Source: Myxococcales bacterium
GTDB lineage: Bacteria > Myxococcota_A > Polyangia > Polyangiales > Polyangiaceae
Direction: 5' to 3'
DNA: 18,679 bases
Assembly (NCBI GenBank): GCA_013298325.1
Contig: JAAFHJ010000035.1
Span: 1 to 18,679 of the forward strand
Of the stretch, positions 1-7,692 are shown piece by piece. Position 1 is the stretch's first letter. Every line of letters starts with the position of its first letter. The position numbers and the translations under genes were made by a program. The notes beneath the pieces were generated by a model that had not been told where the DNA came from, did no database searches, and saw only the letters and a list, made by a program, of their open reading frames with translations.

Positions 1-750
1 GGCCCGCGCTCCCAGGCCAACTACGGCGGCGTAGGCGCCCGCGTGAGCGTCCATCCGGCCCCGCCCGAGCCGCCGCCGGCGCTCGCCCCGTCGTTGCTCC
101 CGTCGGCCGATCCTGCGGCTGCCGTCGTCAATGCGCCGCCGGAAGATGCGCCGGTCGTGCCGGTCACCACCGAAGAATTGCGCCGCGCCGCCGCCGATTT
201 GCGCGATCAAGGGGTCGCATTTGACGTCTCCGGTGCCGCCGAATACCGCCAATTTCGCTTCCAGAGCGGCGGCCGCGACAACACGATTCCCCCCGATGGC
301 TATCGGGCAACCGGGGGTGCCCGCGTCGGCTGGGACGGGCGCAATTTCGGCTTTCGTGCCGGCCTCAGTTACTTCCCCTACTTCAACTCGGAGTCGTCGA
401 AGAAGCTCAGCGGTGTCGCCTTCCCTGAGCTTGCAATTCGCCTGGGAGATCGCCAAAACTTCGCGTTTTCCTTTGGGATGGGGAGCTACGACCCGGTGCT
501 CCTCTTGCATCCCGCCGTAGCCTTCTTGGGCCTCCAGAAGCGCCTCGTCGACGGAACGGAACTGCAAGGGTATCTCGCATTGACTGCCGCGAGCGATGCC
601 CAACTTGCCGGGCGCGTCGATATTCGCGGCTATGTCCCATTGACGCACCCAAACGGCGCCGGTCGTTTCGATTTGAACCTCGGCGTCGCCGCGATGCTCG
701 CCGACACGGTCCGCCCCGAAGGGCGCCTCGGCGTCCGCTACGGGTTCTGA
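1..750 (+). CDS. C-terminal part of a probable outer-membrane beta-barrel protein (5' end outside window)
   Basis: The reading frame is open from base 1, so the GTG at 43 is probably internal and the true start lies upstream. The visible part has a Pro/Ala-rich linker over the first 65 or so residues, then about 180 residues of alternating polar/hydrophobic strands rich in Gly and aromatics, and ends in Arg-Tyr-Gly-Phe. A terminal Phe after an amphipathic strand is the usual C-terminal signal of outer-membrane beta-barrels. Together these suggest an outer-membrane barrel carrying a periplasmic Pro-rich segment. I do not recognise a specific family. The 3' end overlaps the convergent glycosyltransferase gene by 13 bases (TGA at 748-750, opposing TAG at 738-740). 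The coding call is firm from codon bias; the barrel assignment is an inference from composition. Confidence 0.7.
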   Translation, partial: GPRSQANYGGVGARVSVHPAPPEPPPALAPSLLPSADPAAAVVNAPPEDAPVVPVTTEELRRAAADLRDQGVAFDVSGAAEYRQFRFQSGGRDNTIPPDGYRATGGARVGWDGRNFGFRAGLSYFPYFNSESSKKLSGVAFPELAIRLGDRQNFAFSFGMGSYDPVLLLHPAVAFLGLQKRLVDGTELQGYLALTAASDAQLAGRVDIRGYVPLTHPNGAGRFDLNLGVAAMLADTVRPEGRLGVRYGF

Positions 751-2294
751 GGCTTCTTCACGACGAAGACGGTGAAGATCCCCTCGGTGAAGCGCTCGGT
801 GACCGTGCCGAGCGCTTCCGCGTTCTTCGCAGCCCCGTCTAGCCCTTCCCGGGAGCGGCCGCCGTCGTAGAGATAGGCGATCGTCGACGCCGCCTCGAAG
901 CGGGGGCGGTAGGGGCGATAGCGCTCTTCGCGGGCATGGATCGGCACGACGATGATCGATTCTTCCCAAAGAAAATCAAGACGATAGCAGGCCCAATAGT
1001 CGGCCGTCGCCGCCGCGATCCCGCGCGCTTCGAGGTCCTTCCGGAGGGCGCGCTCGTCGTCACCACGACCGACCGCCGAGCGTGTCACCCCAAACGGGAG
1101 GTAACCGACCCACGCACAGATGCTCGACGACAGGAGCCAAGGTGCCAAAACTACTGCAAATTTTCGCGGTCCGAGCAGATAAGCGGCCGGGAGAAAGGCA
1201 AACGGCGCGGCGATCACGAGGCCGGCCAGGTAGCGCATCGCGAAGTGGTCAAAGACCATCACCGACCCGAGGAAGCTCCCAAGGTTTGCCACGATCGTCG
1301 CAAGGCCGAGGAGACCGGCGACCCGCAAAAGCCCTGGAATTTTTCGGGAAAAAGCGAGGGGGAGCGCACTCGCCGCCAGCGCACAAAAAGCAAACGCGCC
1401 AAGCCACCGGAGCGGCGTGAGGCCCGCCGGCGCCGTCCATAGCTCCCAGTCCATCAGGTGCTTCGGCGCCCACGCCTCCAGGGCAAGCGCCCAAGGAAGG
1501 CACGTTTTCTGAAGAATTTCCGCGTTGTGCGCGAACCGGGACGGGTCGAGTCCGAGCGTCCCATTCTGAGCGGCCGCCGAATGCCGGAGGAGCCACGGAG
1601 GCATCTGACCGAGGAGCGCCCCACCGGCGAGAACCGCGCCCGTCGCCGCCGCCTGCGCCCCACGCCCGGTGGCTTCCGCCGCACGCAGTTCGAAGAGGGC
1701 GGGGAGGATGGCTGCCGCGAAAATTGCTGGAGAAAACAGGAGCGCGTAGGGGTCGGCGTAGGTCGCCACGCCGGCGAGCGCCACGGCGATCCCCCGGTAC
1801 CAAAGGCGCCTCGGAGGTGGTGCGGTCGCCGCTACCAGCGCCAGCAACAGTCCACAGATCGCGATCGTGATCGAAGCCTGCCGCGGAGGATTCAATGCAT
1901 ACGAATGCACCGATGGTGGCGTAAATACAAAGAGCGTTGCGGCGAGAAAGGCGAGCGAATCGGCGTGCCCCTTTGCCGCCAAGAGCCGCCGCGCCCCTTC
2001 GAAAAGGGCAAAGGTCAGCAGCACCTGGAGGGCGAGCGCCGAGGCGAGGAGCACCGTCGGTCCGCTCCCGAAGATCGCGAAGAGCAGCGCCGCCCAGAGG
2101 GAATCGGTGCTGCTCTGGTAGCCGCTCCCCCAGAGGAACGGCGCCCATTCCTGAGGAAAATGGCGTGCTTGCAGGCCGACGACCGCCACGTCCGAGTTGA
2201 GTCCCCACGCGTTCGCCAGCACCGGCCACCGGAAGCCGATGGACAGGGCGAGCAGCGCGAGGCGCAGCAACCAGCGATGACGGCGCTCCTTCAC
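738..2294 (-). CDS. GT-C-fold integral membrane glycosyltransferase-like protein
   Basis: A 518-residue polytopic membrane protein with a basic N-terminus, a first hydrophobic segment at about residues 8-28, many further hydrophobic segments to about residue 400, and a soluble C-terminal tail of about 110 residues. After the first membrane segment it has Gly-Leu-Asn-Ser-Asp (Asp35), followed by a Trp-Gly-x-Gly-Tyr-Gln stretch near residues 55-60. An acidic residue in the first periplasmic loop is the catalytic hallmark of GT-C enzymes (ArnT/PMT/GT39-like), which use polyprenyl-phosphate sugars at the periplasmic face. The tail contains an Ala-Asp-Tyr-Trp segment similar to that seen in bacterial GT39-like proteins. 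The start is GTG at 2294, overlapping the upstream kinase stop in GTGA, which implies coupled translation. Acceptor and donor cannot be told from sequence. Confidence 0.75.
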   Translation of the reverse strand: MKERRHRWLLRLALLALSIGFRWPVLANAWGLNSDVAVVGLQARHFPQEWAPFLWGSGYQSSTDSLWAALLFAIFGSGPTVLLASALALQVLLTFALFEGARRLLAAKGHADSLAFLAATLFVFTPPSVHSYALNPPRQASITIAICGLLLALVAATAPPPRRLWYRGIAVALAGVATYADPYALLFSPAIFAAAILPALFELRAAEATGRGAQAAATGAVLAGGALLGQMPPWLLRHSAAAQNGTLGLDPSRFAHNAEILQKTCLPWALALEAWAPKHLMDWELWTAPAGLTPLRWLGAFAFCALAASALPLAFSRKIPGLLRVAGLLGLATIVANLGSFLGSVMVFDHFAMRYLAGLVIAAPFAFLPAAYLLGPRKFAVVLAPWLLSSSICAWVGYLPFGVTRSAVGRGDDERALRKDLEARGIAAATADYWACYRLDFLWEESIIVVPIHAREERYRPYRPRFEAASTIAYLYDGGRSREGLDGAAKNAEALGTVTERFTEGIFTVFVVKKPQNP

Positions 2295-3556
2295 CCCAGA
2301 AATCCGCGTTCGACGCTCGCGTAGTCGGCGGCGACGTCGAGTCGCGCGAGCACCGAATAGAAGCCGAATTGAAGCCGGTTCATGAAGATCATGTCTGCCG
2401 GCAGATTAAAGAACTGATCGTCAGGGACGGTGCGTGCAAGCTGCCCCATGTCTTTCATTTGAGACACGAGCGAAGCGGCCCAGTCCCGCGTGATCCGGTA
2501 GGGGCTTCCAAAGAGGGGCTCGAAGCAGATCCGCGTGTAGTCGTAGGCGGCCTGCTCAAGGGCGCCCGGGCGCGCGCCGATCAGAAAGTCCATGCTTTCT
2601 CGGAACTTCGGTTCGTCGCCCCGGGTGCCAGCCCGGTGCATTTCTCGCGCGTGCACGAGGTGGTCTTCCGGGAGCGTCTGCACGCAGCCGTGGTCGAGGA
2701 AGACGACGACGCCGTTCTCCTGGAAAAAGTAGTTGCCCGGGTGGGGATCGGCGTTGAAGCGCCCACCGATGAGCGTCCCCTTGAAGACAAACCGCCAGAG
2801 CGTCTCCGCCCACGCCTTCCGTTCCGCCTCCGGGCGGAGCGCCGCTTCGTCGATGTCGAGGCCGCTCATGAACTCGGTCGTGAGCACGCTCTTCGACGAA
2901 TGACTTCGGTAGACTTTCGGGATTCGAATCGTCGGATCGTTGGCGTGGATTTCCGCAAACCGCTCGGTGTGGGTCGCCTCGAGCTCGTAGTCGAGCTCTT
3001 CGCGAAACCGAGTGCTCACGACGTCGACGAACTTCTTCGTCTCGAAGCGCCCGGCCCCCATGACCGTGGAGAAACCATCAAGAAATTTGATATTTCCGAG
3101 GTCGGCTTCGACCGCTTCCCGGATCCCCGCGTGCTGGACTTTGACGGCGACCGTCGTACCGTCCGGGAGCCACGCTTTGTGGACCTGGCCCATCGATGCG
3201 CTGGCGACTGGCGTGTTTTCAAACTTCGAAAAGAGCGTTTCGATCGGCGCGCCGAGCTCTTTTTCAATGGTGCTTCGGATCTCTTGGGCCGTCGATCGCG
3301 GCGCCTGAGAACGGAGCAATTTGAGGGCCCCCTCGTAGACGTCGCGCTGCCCTTCGGGGACGACGCCGTCGACGTAGGAGGCCATTTGTCCGACCTTCGC
3401 TGCAAGGCCGCGGAGGCGCCCAAGGACGAGGAGCGCCTTTGCCGCCCCGGCGTCGTCGGCCTCTTTTTTCAACAGCATGCCGGCGCCGGTCCGCACGCCA
3501 AGGCTGGCGAGCTGGGCGAAACGGCCGAGTCGTGAGGTCGGGATCTTTTTCTCCAC
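2291..3556 (-). CDS. ABC1/UbiB (AarF/COQ8) family atypical kinase
   Basis: The 421-residue protein carries the ABC1/UbiB hallmarks in order: Lys-Val-Gly-Gln (54-57, the KxGQ motif), an Ala/Ser-rich nucleotide loop Ala-Ser-Ala-Ser-Met-Gly (118-123) replacing the kinase P-loop, Val-Ala-Val-Lys (Lys139), Glu-Leu-Asp-Tyr-Glu-Leu-Glu (187-193), Asn-Ala-Asp-Pro-His-Pro-Gly-Asn (268-275, catalytic Asp270) and Asp-His-Gly (288-290) in the DFG position. Family members act as ATPases/kinases linked to isoprenoid quinone synthesis and lipid homeostasis. Unlike E. coli UbiB it shows no obvious C-terminal membrane helices. The open frame runs much further upstream, but that part is antisense to the gene at 3653. 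GTG at 3556 is chosen because AAGGAG lies 9 bases upstream and the family N-terminus fits. First gene of an operon with the downstream glycosyltransferase. Confidence 0.92.
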   Translation of the reverse strand: MEKKIPTSRLGRFAQLASLGVRTGAGMLLKKEADDAGAAKALLVLGRLRGLAAKVGQMASYVDGVVPEGQRDVYEGALKLLRSQAPRSTAQEIRSTIEKELGAPIETLFSKFENTPVASASMGQVHKAWLPDGTTVAVKVQHAGIREAVEADLGNIKFLDGFSTVMGAGRFETKKFVDVVSTRFREELDYELEATHTERFAEIHANDPTIRIPKVYRSHSSKSVLTTEFMSGLDIDEAALRPEAERKAWAETLWRFVFKGTLIGGRFNADPHPGNYFFQENGVVVFLDHGCVQTLPEDHLVHAREMHRAGTRGDEPKFRESMDFLIGARPGALEQAAYDYTRICFEPLFGSPYRITRDWAASLVSQMKDMGQLARTVPDDQFFNLPADMIFMNRLQFGFYSVLARLDVAADYASVERGFLG

Positions 3557-3565
3557 GGCGGTTTT

Positions 3566-3571
3566 CTCCTT
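3566..3571 (-). promoter_or_regulatory. Ribosome binding site of the ABC1/UbiB kinase gene
   Basis: AAGGAG on the minus strand, 9 bases before the GTG at 3556. It decides the start inside a much longer open frame. Confidence 0.7.
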
Positions 3572-3652
3572 AAACGAATCGCAGCCACCTTCCGATGCTC
3601 GCGCGACGCTTTCCCGCACGCGGCGCGTCGATTTCCACGTAGATTCCCGTCC

Positions 3653-4567
3653 GTGCGCGACGAAACTCCCGAAGAGAAGCTCCTTCTTGTTGTCCAGCGG
3701 GCCCTCGGAGCGAGCTCGGTCCGCGTAGCGGCCGCCGGGACGCCGCCCCCCGAAGCCGACAACGTCCTCGCGACGCATCTCGCCGATGGTCGCGTGATCA
3801 TTGCAGTATTTGAGAAGGCACCCGAGGATGCCGCCGAGAAAAGGGCCCGTCTGGAGGCGTTCGCCACCTCCTTCGAAGCACCCGGACCGCCGCGCCGGCG
3901 CGTCCCCGTGGCGCCGACGGCCGCGCTGGACGACGAACTTCGCGTCCTCGCCAAGCGGGCAGGCGCCCAAGAAGCGCTCGTGATCGACGCCCAGTCGCCG
4001 GTCGTGTGGGGCGCTTCGACGGGAGGGGCGCGCCGCGTGCCGCTCGTTTCCCCCCTCGACGTCTCGAGCCCCTTCCTCGTCGGCGGTGCCCCCGCCCACG
4101 ACTTTGACGACGTCGACGAAGACCTTCCGCCAAGTACCGAAGCTTTCGACGAAAATGATCGCGAGGCACTTCTCGAAGCGGTGCGCAGCCACCCGGATGT
4201 ACACGCCGTCGCCCGCGGGAAGACGCTCGCGGGGACCTACACGTTCCTCCTCACGCCGCCTCCTGCGGAGCCGATCGCGCGCATCGGTCGCTCGGATCCG
4301 CAGGGCCCCAAGAGTGCGCCGAACCCGCCGGTGCTCACGGTCTCTGCCGACGTGCACCTGCACTCCTTTAACGACATCTACCTGGTTTTGTTGCCATTTC
4401 GCCCGTACTCCGACGAGTCCGAGCGGACCGAAATCGACCAGCTCGCCGTCGCCCGTGCCATCGCGGAATCGATCGGTCGCATCGAGCGCCTCGTGAGCGC
4501 GCTGCCGCCCCTCGACCCCGATCCGGCCGCCGGCGCCGTCGTCGCCTTCCGCCGCCGCCCCCGCTGA
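3653..4567 (+). CDS. Conserved-looking hypothetical cytosolic protein (possibly Roadblock/longin-like)
   Basis: A 304-residue soluble protein, start GTG at 3653 without a clear Shine-Dalgarno, transcribed divergently from the UbiB kinase across 96 bases. No signal peptide or membrane segment. Residues 91-120 (helix of Leu/Asp/Glu followed by Glu-Ala-Leu-Val-Ile-Asp and Val-Val-Trp-Gly strands) and residues 226-285 (strand Asp-Ile-Tyr-Leu-Val-Leu-Leu-Pro-Phe, then a long amphipathic helix) resemble the beta-beta-alpha pieces of Roadblock/LC7-type folds, separated by an acidic linker at about 148-170. This is only a fold-level impression; no family is recognised. Codon bias and a strong terminator directly downstream support it being real. 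It could also be a lineage-restricted protein with unrelated fold. Confidence 0.75.
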   Translation: MRDETPEEKLLLVVQRALGASSVRVAAAGTPPPEADNVLATHLADGRVIIAVFEKAPEDAAEKRARLEAFATSFEAPGPPRRRVPVAPTAALDDELRVLAKRAGAQEALVIDAQSPVVWGASTGGARRVPLVSPLDVSSPFLVGGAPAHDFDDVDEDLPPSTEAFDENDREALLEAVRSHPDVHAVARGKTLAGTYTFLLTPPPAEPIARIGRSDPQGPKSAPNPPVLTVSADVHLHSFNDIYLVLLPFRPYSDESERTEIDQLAVARAIAESIGRIERLVSALPPLDPDPAAGAVVAFRRRPR

Positions 4568-4589
4568 CTTTCGGAAGCGCCACTCGCAA

Positions 4590-4621
4590 AAAGACCCCCG
4601 AGCTTTCGCTTGGGGGTCTTT
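4590..4621. terminator. Strong bidirectional intrinsic terminator
   Basis: A 14-base-pair stem (4590-4603 with 4608-4621, one G-U pair) closes a TTTC loop. The stem ends in A-runs on one side and T-runs on the other, so it can act on both strands. It sits 22 bases after the stop at 4567 (+) and 25 bases after the convergent transpeptidase stop (-). Confidence 0.9.
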
Positions 4622-4646
4622 GCGTCGGTCGCTCAGGACCGGCTCG

Positions 4647-5909
4647 TCACTTCAGCGCGCATACGGTCGCTTGGGCGGCCGAGGCGGTCGATGTGCCGAT
4701 GTAGCGATCGACGAGCGTGCTCGTCGTCCCGGGGATCTTGCTGCAATTTCCGTTGAATTCCGCCGACTTCGCTGCACAGCTTCCGCCGGCGCCGTCTTTC
4801 GTGCAGAAGGTCGGCGCGTAGCCGTACTTGTCGGCGCAGGAGCCGGCGCAGGGCACCGTGCAGTAGCCGCCGGCCGCGGTCTTCTTGCAGGTGGCGGCGG
4901 TCGACCCGACCTTAAACGCGCAGTCGCTGTCGGCTTTGCAGACGGTCCCGATGAAGGGGCCGGAGGTGTCGGCCGGGAGGCGTGCGCCCGTGAGCGCGTC
5001 GCGGAGCGGCTTTCCGGCTGCCGCGCAGTAGTTGGCGGTGATCGGGCGTGCCCGGTCGTAGGCGCACACGAAGTTCGGAAAGTCGCGAGAATCCCACGTC
5101 TTGTAGATCTTTGCGTCGGCGCCGGTCGGGCGTTTCACGCCGTCAAGCGCCGGATAGTCGACGTCGACGAGCTTGCCTTCCGGCGACTTGTCGATGTCGA
5201 AGCTCACGTGGACGTTAAACGTTGTGTTGTTGATGACTTCGCTCGACTTGTGGAGCTTGGTCATGTCGACGCCGAGGAGGTGCGCCATTTCGACGACGTG
5301 CTCCCCCTGCATGCGCTGGCAGCCGTGGCTCACCTGGCCGCGGATCAGGCGCCACTCGAAATCACCCGGGTCGTCGCCGCCAGCCACGCTCGTGATCGGG
5401 CCGTGAAAGGCGAGGCCGCGCGCGCGGTTGTAGGCCATGAAGGGGAAGCCGCCCCAGGGGTTTTCCGCGGAGGGGACGTAGGGGCTGATGCGGAGGCCGT
5501 CGTAGTCGCCGGGGCCGACCGGCTGCTTGCCGGTGATCGGGTCGATCTTTCCGGTCGCCACCGGGTAGACGAGGAACACCTGCTGCTGGCCGTTCACCAT
5601 TGCACCCAAGTTCGCGTAAAACGGGAGCTTTCCGGTGAACGTCTTCGGCACGAGGCCAGTCACACGCACCGTGTGGGCGCTCAATGAGACGACCACCGAG
5701 GGCTTCTCGAGGGACGGCATCATGCCCGAGTAGACCCACTGGGGGGACGGCTTGCCGTTCTTCTCGACGTTCTTCAACTCATCGGCGAACGGGTCCGACG
5801 TATCGCCAGAACCGCTGGAAATATCTTCCGAATCGGCGGTGCAAGCGAAGGATGCCGCTGCGAGGGGCAGAGCGGCAAGAAGAGCGAAAAGGGCGCGGCG
5901 CTTCGACAC
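4647..5909 (-). CDS. Exported L,D-transpeptidase (YkuD/ErfK domain) with Cys-rich C-terminal region
   Basis: A 420-residue precursor. The N-terminus has Lys-Arg-Arg then a hydrophobic stretch ending Ser-Phe-Ala-Cys (Cys23), a signal peptide with a weak lipobox. The YkuD signature is present: His169 with Gly-Pro-Ile after it, and Ser-His-Gly-Cys-Gln-Arg-Met at 194-200, where Cys197 is the predicted catalytic nucleophile. These enzymes form 3-3 peptidoglycan crosslinks or attach proteins to peptidoglycan in the periplasm. From about residue 265 on, the protein has a dozen Cys in short-spaced pairs, absent from ordinary YkuD enzymes and reminiscent of disulfide-rich tails of myxobacterial exported proteins. 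Start GTG at 5909 with GGAGGT 5 bases upstream. It is the last minus-strand gene before the terminator at 4590-4621. Confidence 0.9.
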   Translation of the reverse strand: MSKRRALFALLAALPLAAASFACTADSEDISSGSGDTSDPFADELKNVEKNGKPSPQWVYSGMMPSLEKPSVVVSLSAHTVRVTGLVPKTFTGKLPFYANLGAMVNGQQQVFLVYPVATGKIDPITGKQPVGPGDYDGLRISPYVPSAENPWGGFPFMAYNRARGLAFHGPITSVAGGDDPGDFEWRLIRGQVSHGCQRMQGEHVVEMAHLLGVDMTKLHKSSEVINNTTFNVHVSFDIDKSPEGKLVDVDYPALDGVKRPTGADAKIYKTWDSRDFPNFVCAYDRARPITANYCAAAGKPLRDALTGARLPADTSGPFIGTVCKADSDCAFKVGSTAATCKKTAAGGYCTVPCAGSCADKYGYAPTFCTKDGAGGSCAAKSAEFNGNCSKIPGTTSTLVDRYIGTSTASAAQATVCALK

Positions 5910-5914
5910 GGGGG

Positions 5915-5920
5915 ACCTCC
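5915..5920 (-). promoter_or_regulatory. Ribosome binding site of the L,D-transpeptidase gene
   Basis: GGAGGT on the minus strand, 5 bases before the GTG at 5909; supports that start. Confidence 0.7.
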
Positions 5921-6056
5921 AAAACTACGGCGATCGGTGGCGCCCGCACCCCGCGACCGAGTCGCGCGCACGGGTCACCTTTGTCGCTATCACGTCGCGT
6001 TTCCGCCGCCGCTGGTAAAAAATAGCTCACCCACAGAGGCGCCAATGTCGCAGAGA

Positions 6057-6072
6057 CGTCCCCGGGGGGACG
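6057..6072 (-). other. GC-only hairpin just after the lipoprotein stop
   Basis: CGTCCC and GGGACG form a 6-base-pair stem with a 4-base loop, starting 3 bases after the stop codon at 6075-6077. There is no following T-run, so it may only be a 3'-end stabiliser or chance. The rest of the 165-base gap to 5909 shows no clear promoter; an A/T-rich patch lies at about 6016-6025. Confidence 0.3.
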
Positions 6073-6074
6073 GT

Positions 6075-7541
6075 TCACCAGGCGAACCAGCGGGGGTTCA
6101 TCTGCGTCCAGGCGGTCGGCCGGTTCGCGTCGCCGCTCGGCATCACGAGCGAGCCGACGTAATCGGCGTGGGCGTACACGTCTCCAATCGTCTCCGCCAT
6201 CGTGGCTGCGTCGTTCGCGTCGAGGACGCCGGTGCTTGTCGCTTTGTAAAATTGGGCAGTTACGCGAATCGGAAACGCCGGGTCGCGCTCGAGGCGCAGG
6301 CCGGGCCCCTCCACGAACGGGCCGAGCTTGGGGCCATGGCCGACGACGGCGGTCTCCACGTCGCTTCGACGCGACCGTTCGGGGGCCGCCGCTTGGGCCG
6401 CCGGTGCTGCCGGTGCCCCCTTTGCGAAGCCTCCGCCACCGATTCCGCCGAAATCGGCATCTTCGTAGGCGGCGGCGCGGACCGGTGCGCGGTGTTTGAG
6501 CGGGACCTGAACGAGGAACACCACATCGGCGCCGCGGGCAATCGAGCTCTTTTCGTCTTCGGTGCGCGGCCCCCCCTGGGCGGCAATTCGCTGCTCGACG
6601 TCGCTCTTGCGCTCCGCGGTGAACGCCGACCGTGAGCCGTGGTCGTTAAAATAGAGTTCCTGGCCGTGACGACCAGGGCCCGAGCTGTCTTCAGGCCGGT
6701 TCTCGATGACCTTGATCGAGGTCCCCTGGCGCGTAACGAGGATCGTGAGTACCGCCGGAGATCCCGGATACGATTGGTAATTGTAGACGACCGGGTTGAA
6801 CGTGACCTTCCCGGAGGGCGGCACCGGCAAGAGCACCGCCTGGCCGGAAACGAGGAAGTGACTGTCTCGGCCGGCGAGGAGGTTGCCGTCGCCGAGGATG
6901 CTTGAGGCGTCGCTCGAGTAGGAGCGGATGTCGCCGAGGACCTTCGTCAGCGGGACCGACCGCAAGCTCCCACCGCCGCCGGCGGCGTTGCCGACGCGTA
7001 CCCAGAACCGATCGGCGGGGATATCGCCCGTTTTATCTGTGAAATTCGGGAAACGGACGACCGGGAGCGCCTCCGCGCGCCAGTTGTTGTTTTCGTCGCG
7101 GTGGCGCACCTGGAGGGTGAGATCGGTGATGTTGGGGCCGACCGAGCTGCCGACCGAGCGCCCGGTGTCTTCCCAGGCGACGTTCATGATCGAAAGGCCG
7201 TGGCGGGTCACCACGCGCTGGGAGGCCGGGTCCTGGGGGAGGGCGACGGTCGCGGCGATGGCGCGCTCCAGGGCGAGGTTCGCGCTGCGATCGAAGCGGG
7301 GCTCTTCCGTCGTCGTCGGCCGGTTGCCGGAAATGCCGAAGAAGGGGCCCTCGTCGCCGCCGGGGCCGTCGTTCGCAAGGACCTTCCCCCCGCCGACGCC
7401 GGTCGAGCCGCCGGAGGCGAAAACCTTGTCATTTTCTGACTTTTCCGGGACAGCCTTCGCCATCGGCTCCGGGCGAGTGCAGGCGACTCCCGTGAGTCCG
7501 GCAACGAGAGCGAGGGCGAGAAGGGGCATCGAACGGCGCAT
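6075..7541 (-). CDS. Lipoprotein of unknown function
   Basis: A 488-residue precursor starting at ATG 7541, chosen because GGTGGAG lies 6 bases upstream and a signal peptide follows directly (Arg-Arg, hydrophobic core, Gly-Val-Ala-Cys with Cys21). The open frame extends 91 codons further upstream, but that part is Arg-rich and overlaps the divergent dehydrogenase gene. The mature protein begins with a Gly-rich linker (about 43-75), then about 300 residues of mixed, beta-looking sequence, a Gly/Ala/Pro-rich break near residues 385-405, and a last segment with an Ala-Asn-Asp-Ala patch and a Trp-Phe-Ala-Trp terminus. I do not recognise a family. It lies upstream of, and in the same direction as, the L,D-transpeptidase, 165 bases away, so cotranscription is possible but not shown. 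Confidence 0.78.
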   Translation of the reverse strand: MRRSMPLLALALVAGLTGVACTRPEPMAKAVPEKSENDKVFASGGSTGVGGGKVLANDGPGGDEGPFFGISGNRPTTTEEPRFDRSANLALERAIAATVALPQDPASQRVVTRHGLSIMNVAWEDTGRSVGSSVGPNITDLTLQVRHRDENNNWRAEALPVVRFPNFTDKTGDIPADRFWVRVGNAAGGGGSLRSVPLTKVLGDIRSYSSDASSILGDGNLLAGRDSHFLVSGQAVLLPVPPSGKVTFNPVVYNYQSYPGSPAVLTILVTRQGTSIKVIENRPEDSSGPGRHGQELYFNDHGSRSAFTAERKSDVEQRIAAQGGPRTEDEKSSIARGADVVFLVQVPLKHRAPVRAAAYEDADFGGIGGGGFAKGAPAAPAAQAAAPERSRRSDVETAVVGHGPKLGPFVEGPGLRLERDPAFPIRVTAQFYKATSTGVLDANDAATMAETIGDVYAHADYVGSLVMPSGDANRPTAWTQMNPRWFAW

Positions 7542-7547
7542 GGCGAA

Positions 7548-7554
7548 CTCCACC
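7548..7554 (-). promoter_or_regulatory. Ribosome binding site deciding the start of the 6075-7541 lipoprotein
   Basis: GGTGGAG on the minus strand, 6 bases before ATG at 7541. It marks the internal start just before the signal peptide. Confidence 0.65.
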
Positions 7555-7692
7555 GGGTAGGCAGCCCGAGACGTTCGGGGCCGCAGAAAGGTCGCTCTGG
7601 AACGGCGGCGGCGTCGGAAAGTTTTCACCCCTCGGAAAAAAACTCCGCGCACGTTGACGTCGCGGCGCTGCCGGGCAAACCTCCCGCCCTTC

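Noticed and set aside
1458..2324. 288-codon plus-strand frame opposite the glycosyltransferase
   Set aside because: Arg/Glu/Pro-rich antisense shadow with no domain features.
3557..4363. N-terminal extension of the UbiB kinase frame by 269 codons
   Set aside because: It is antisense to the gene at 3653-4567, has no family similarity, and a good ribosome site supports GTG at 3556.
7654..7692. TTGACG at 7654 as a -35 element and TTG as an earlier dehydrogenase start
   Set aside because: No acceptable -10 at the proper distance, and family alignment supports ATG at 7693.
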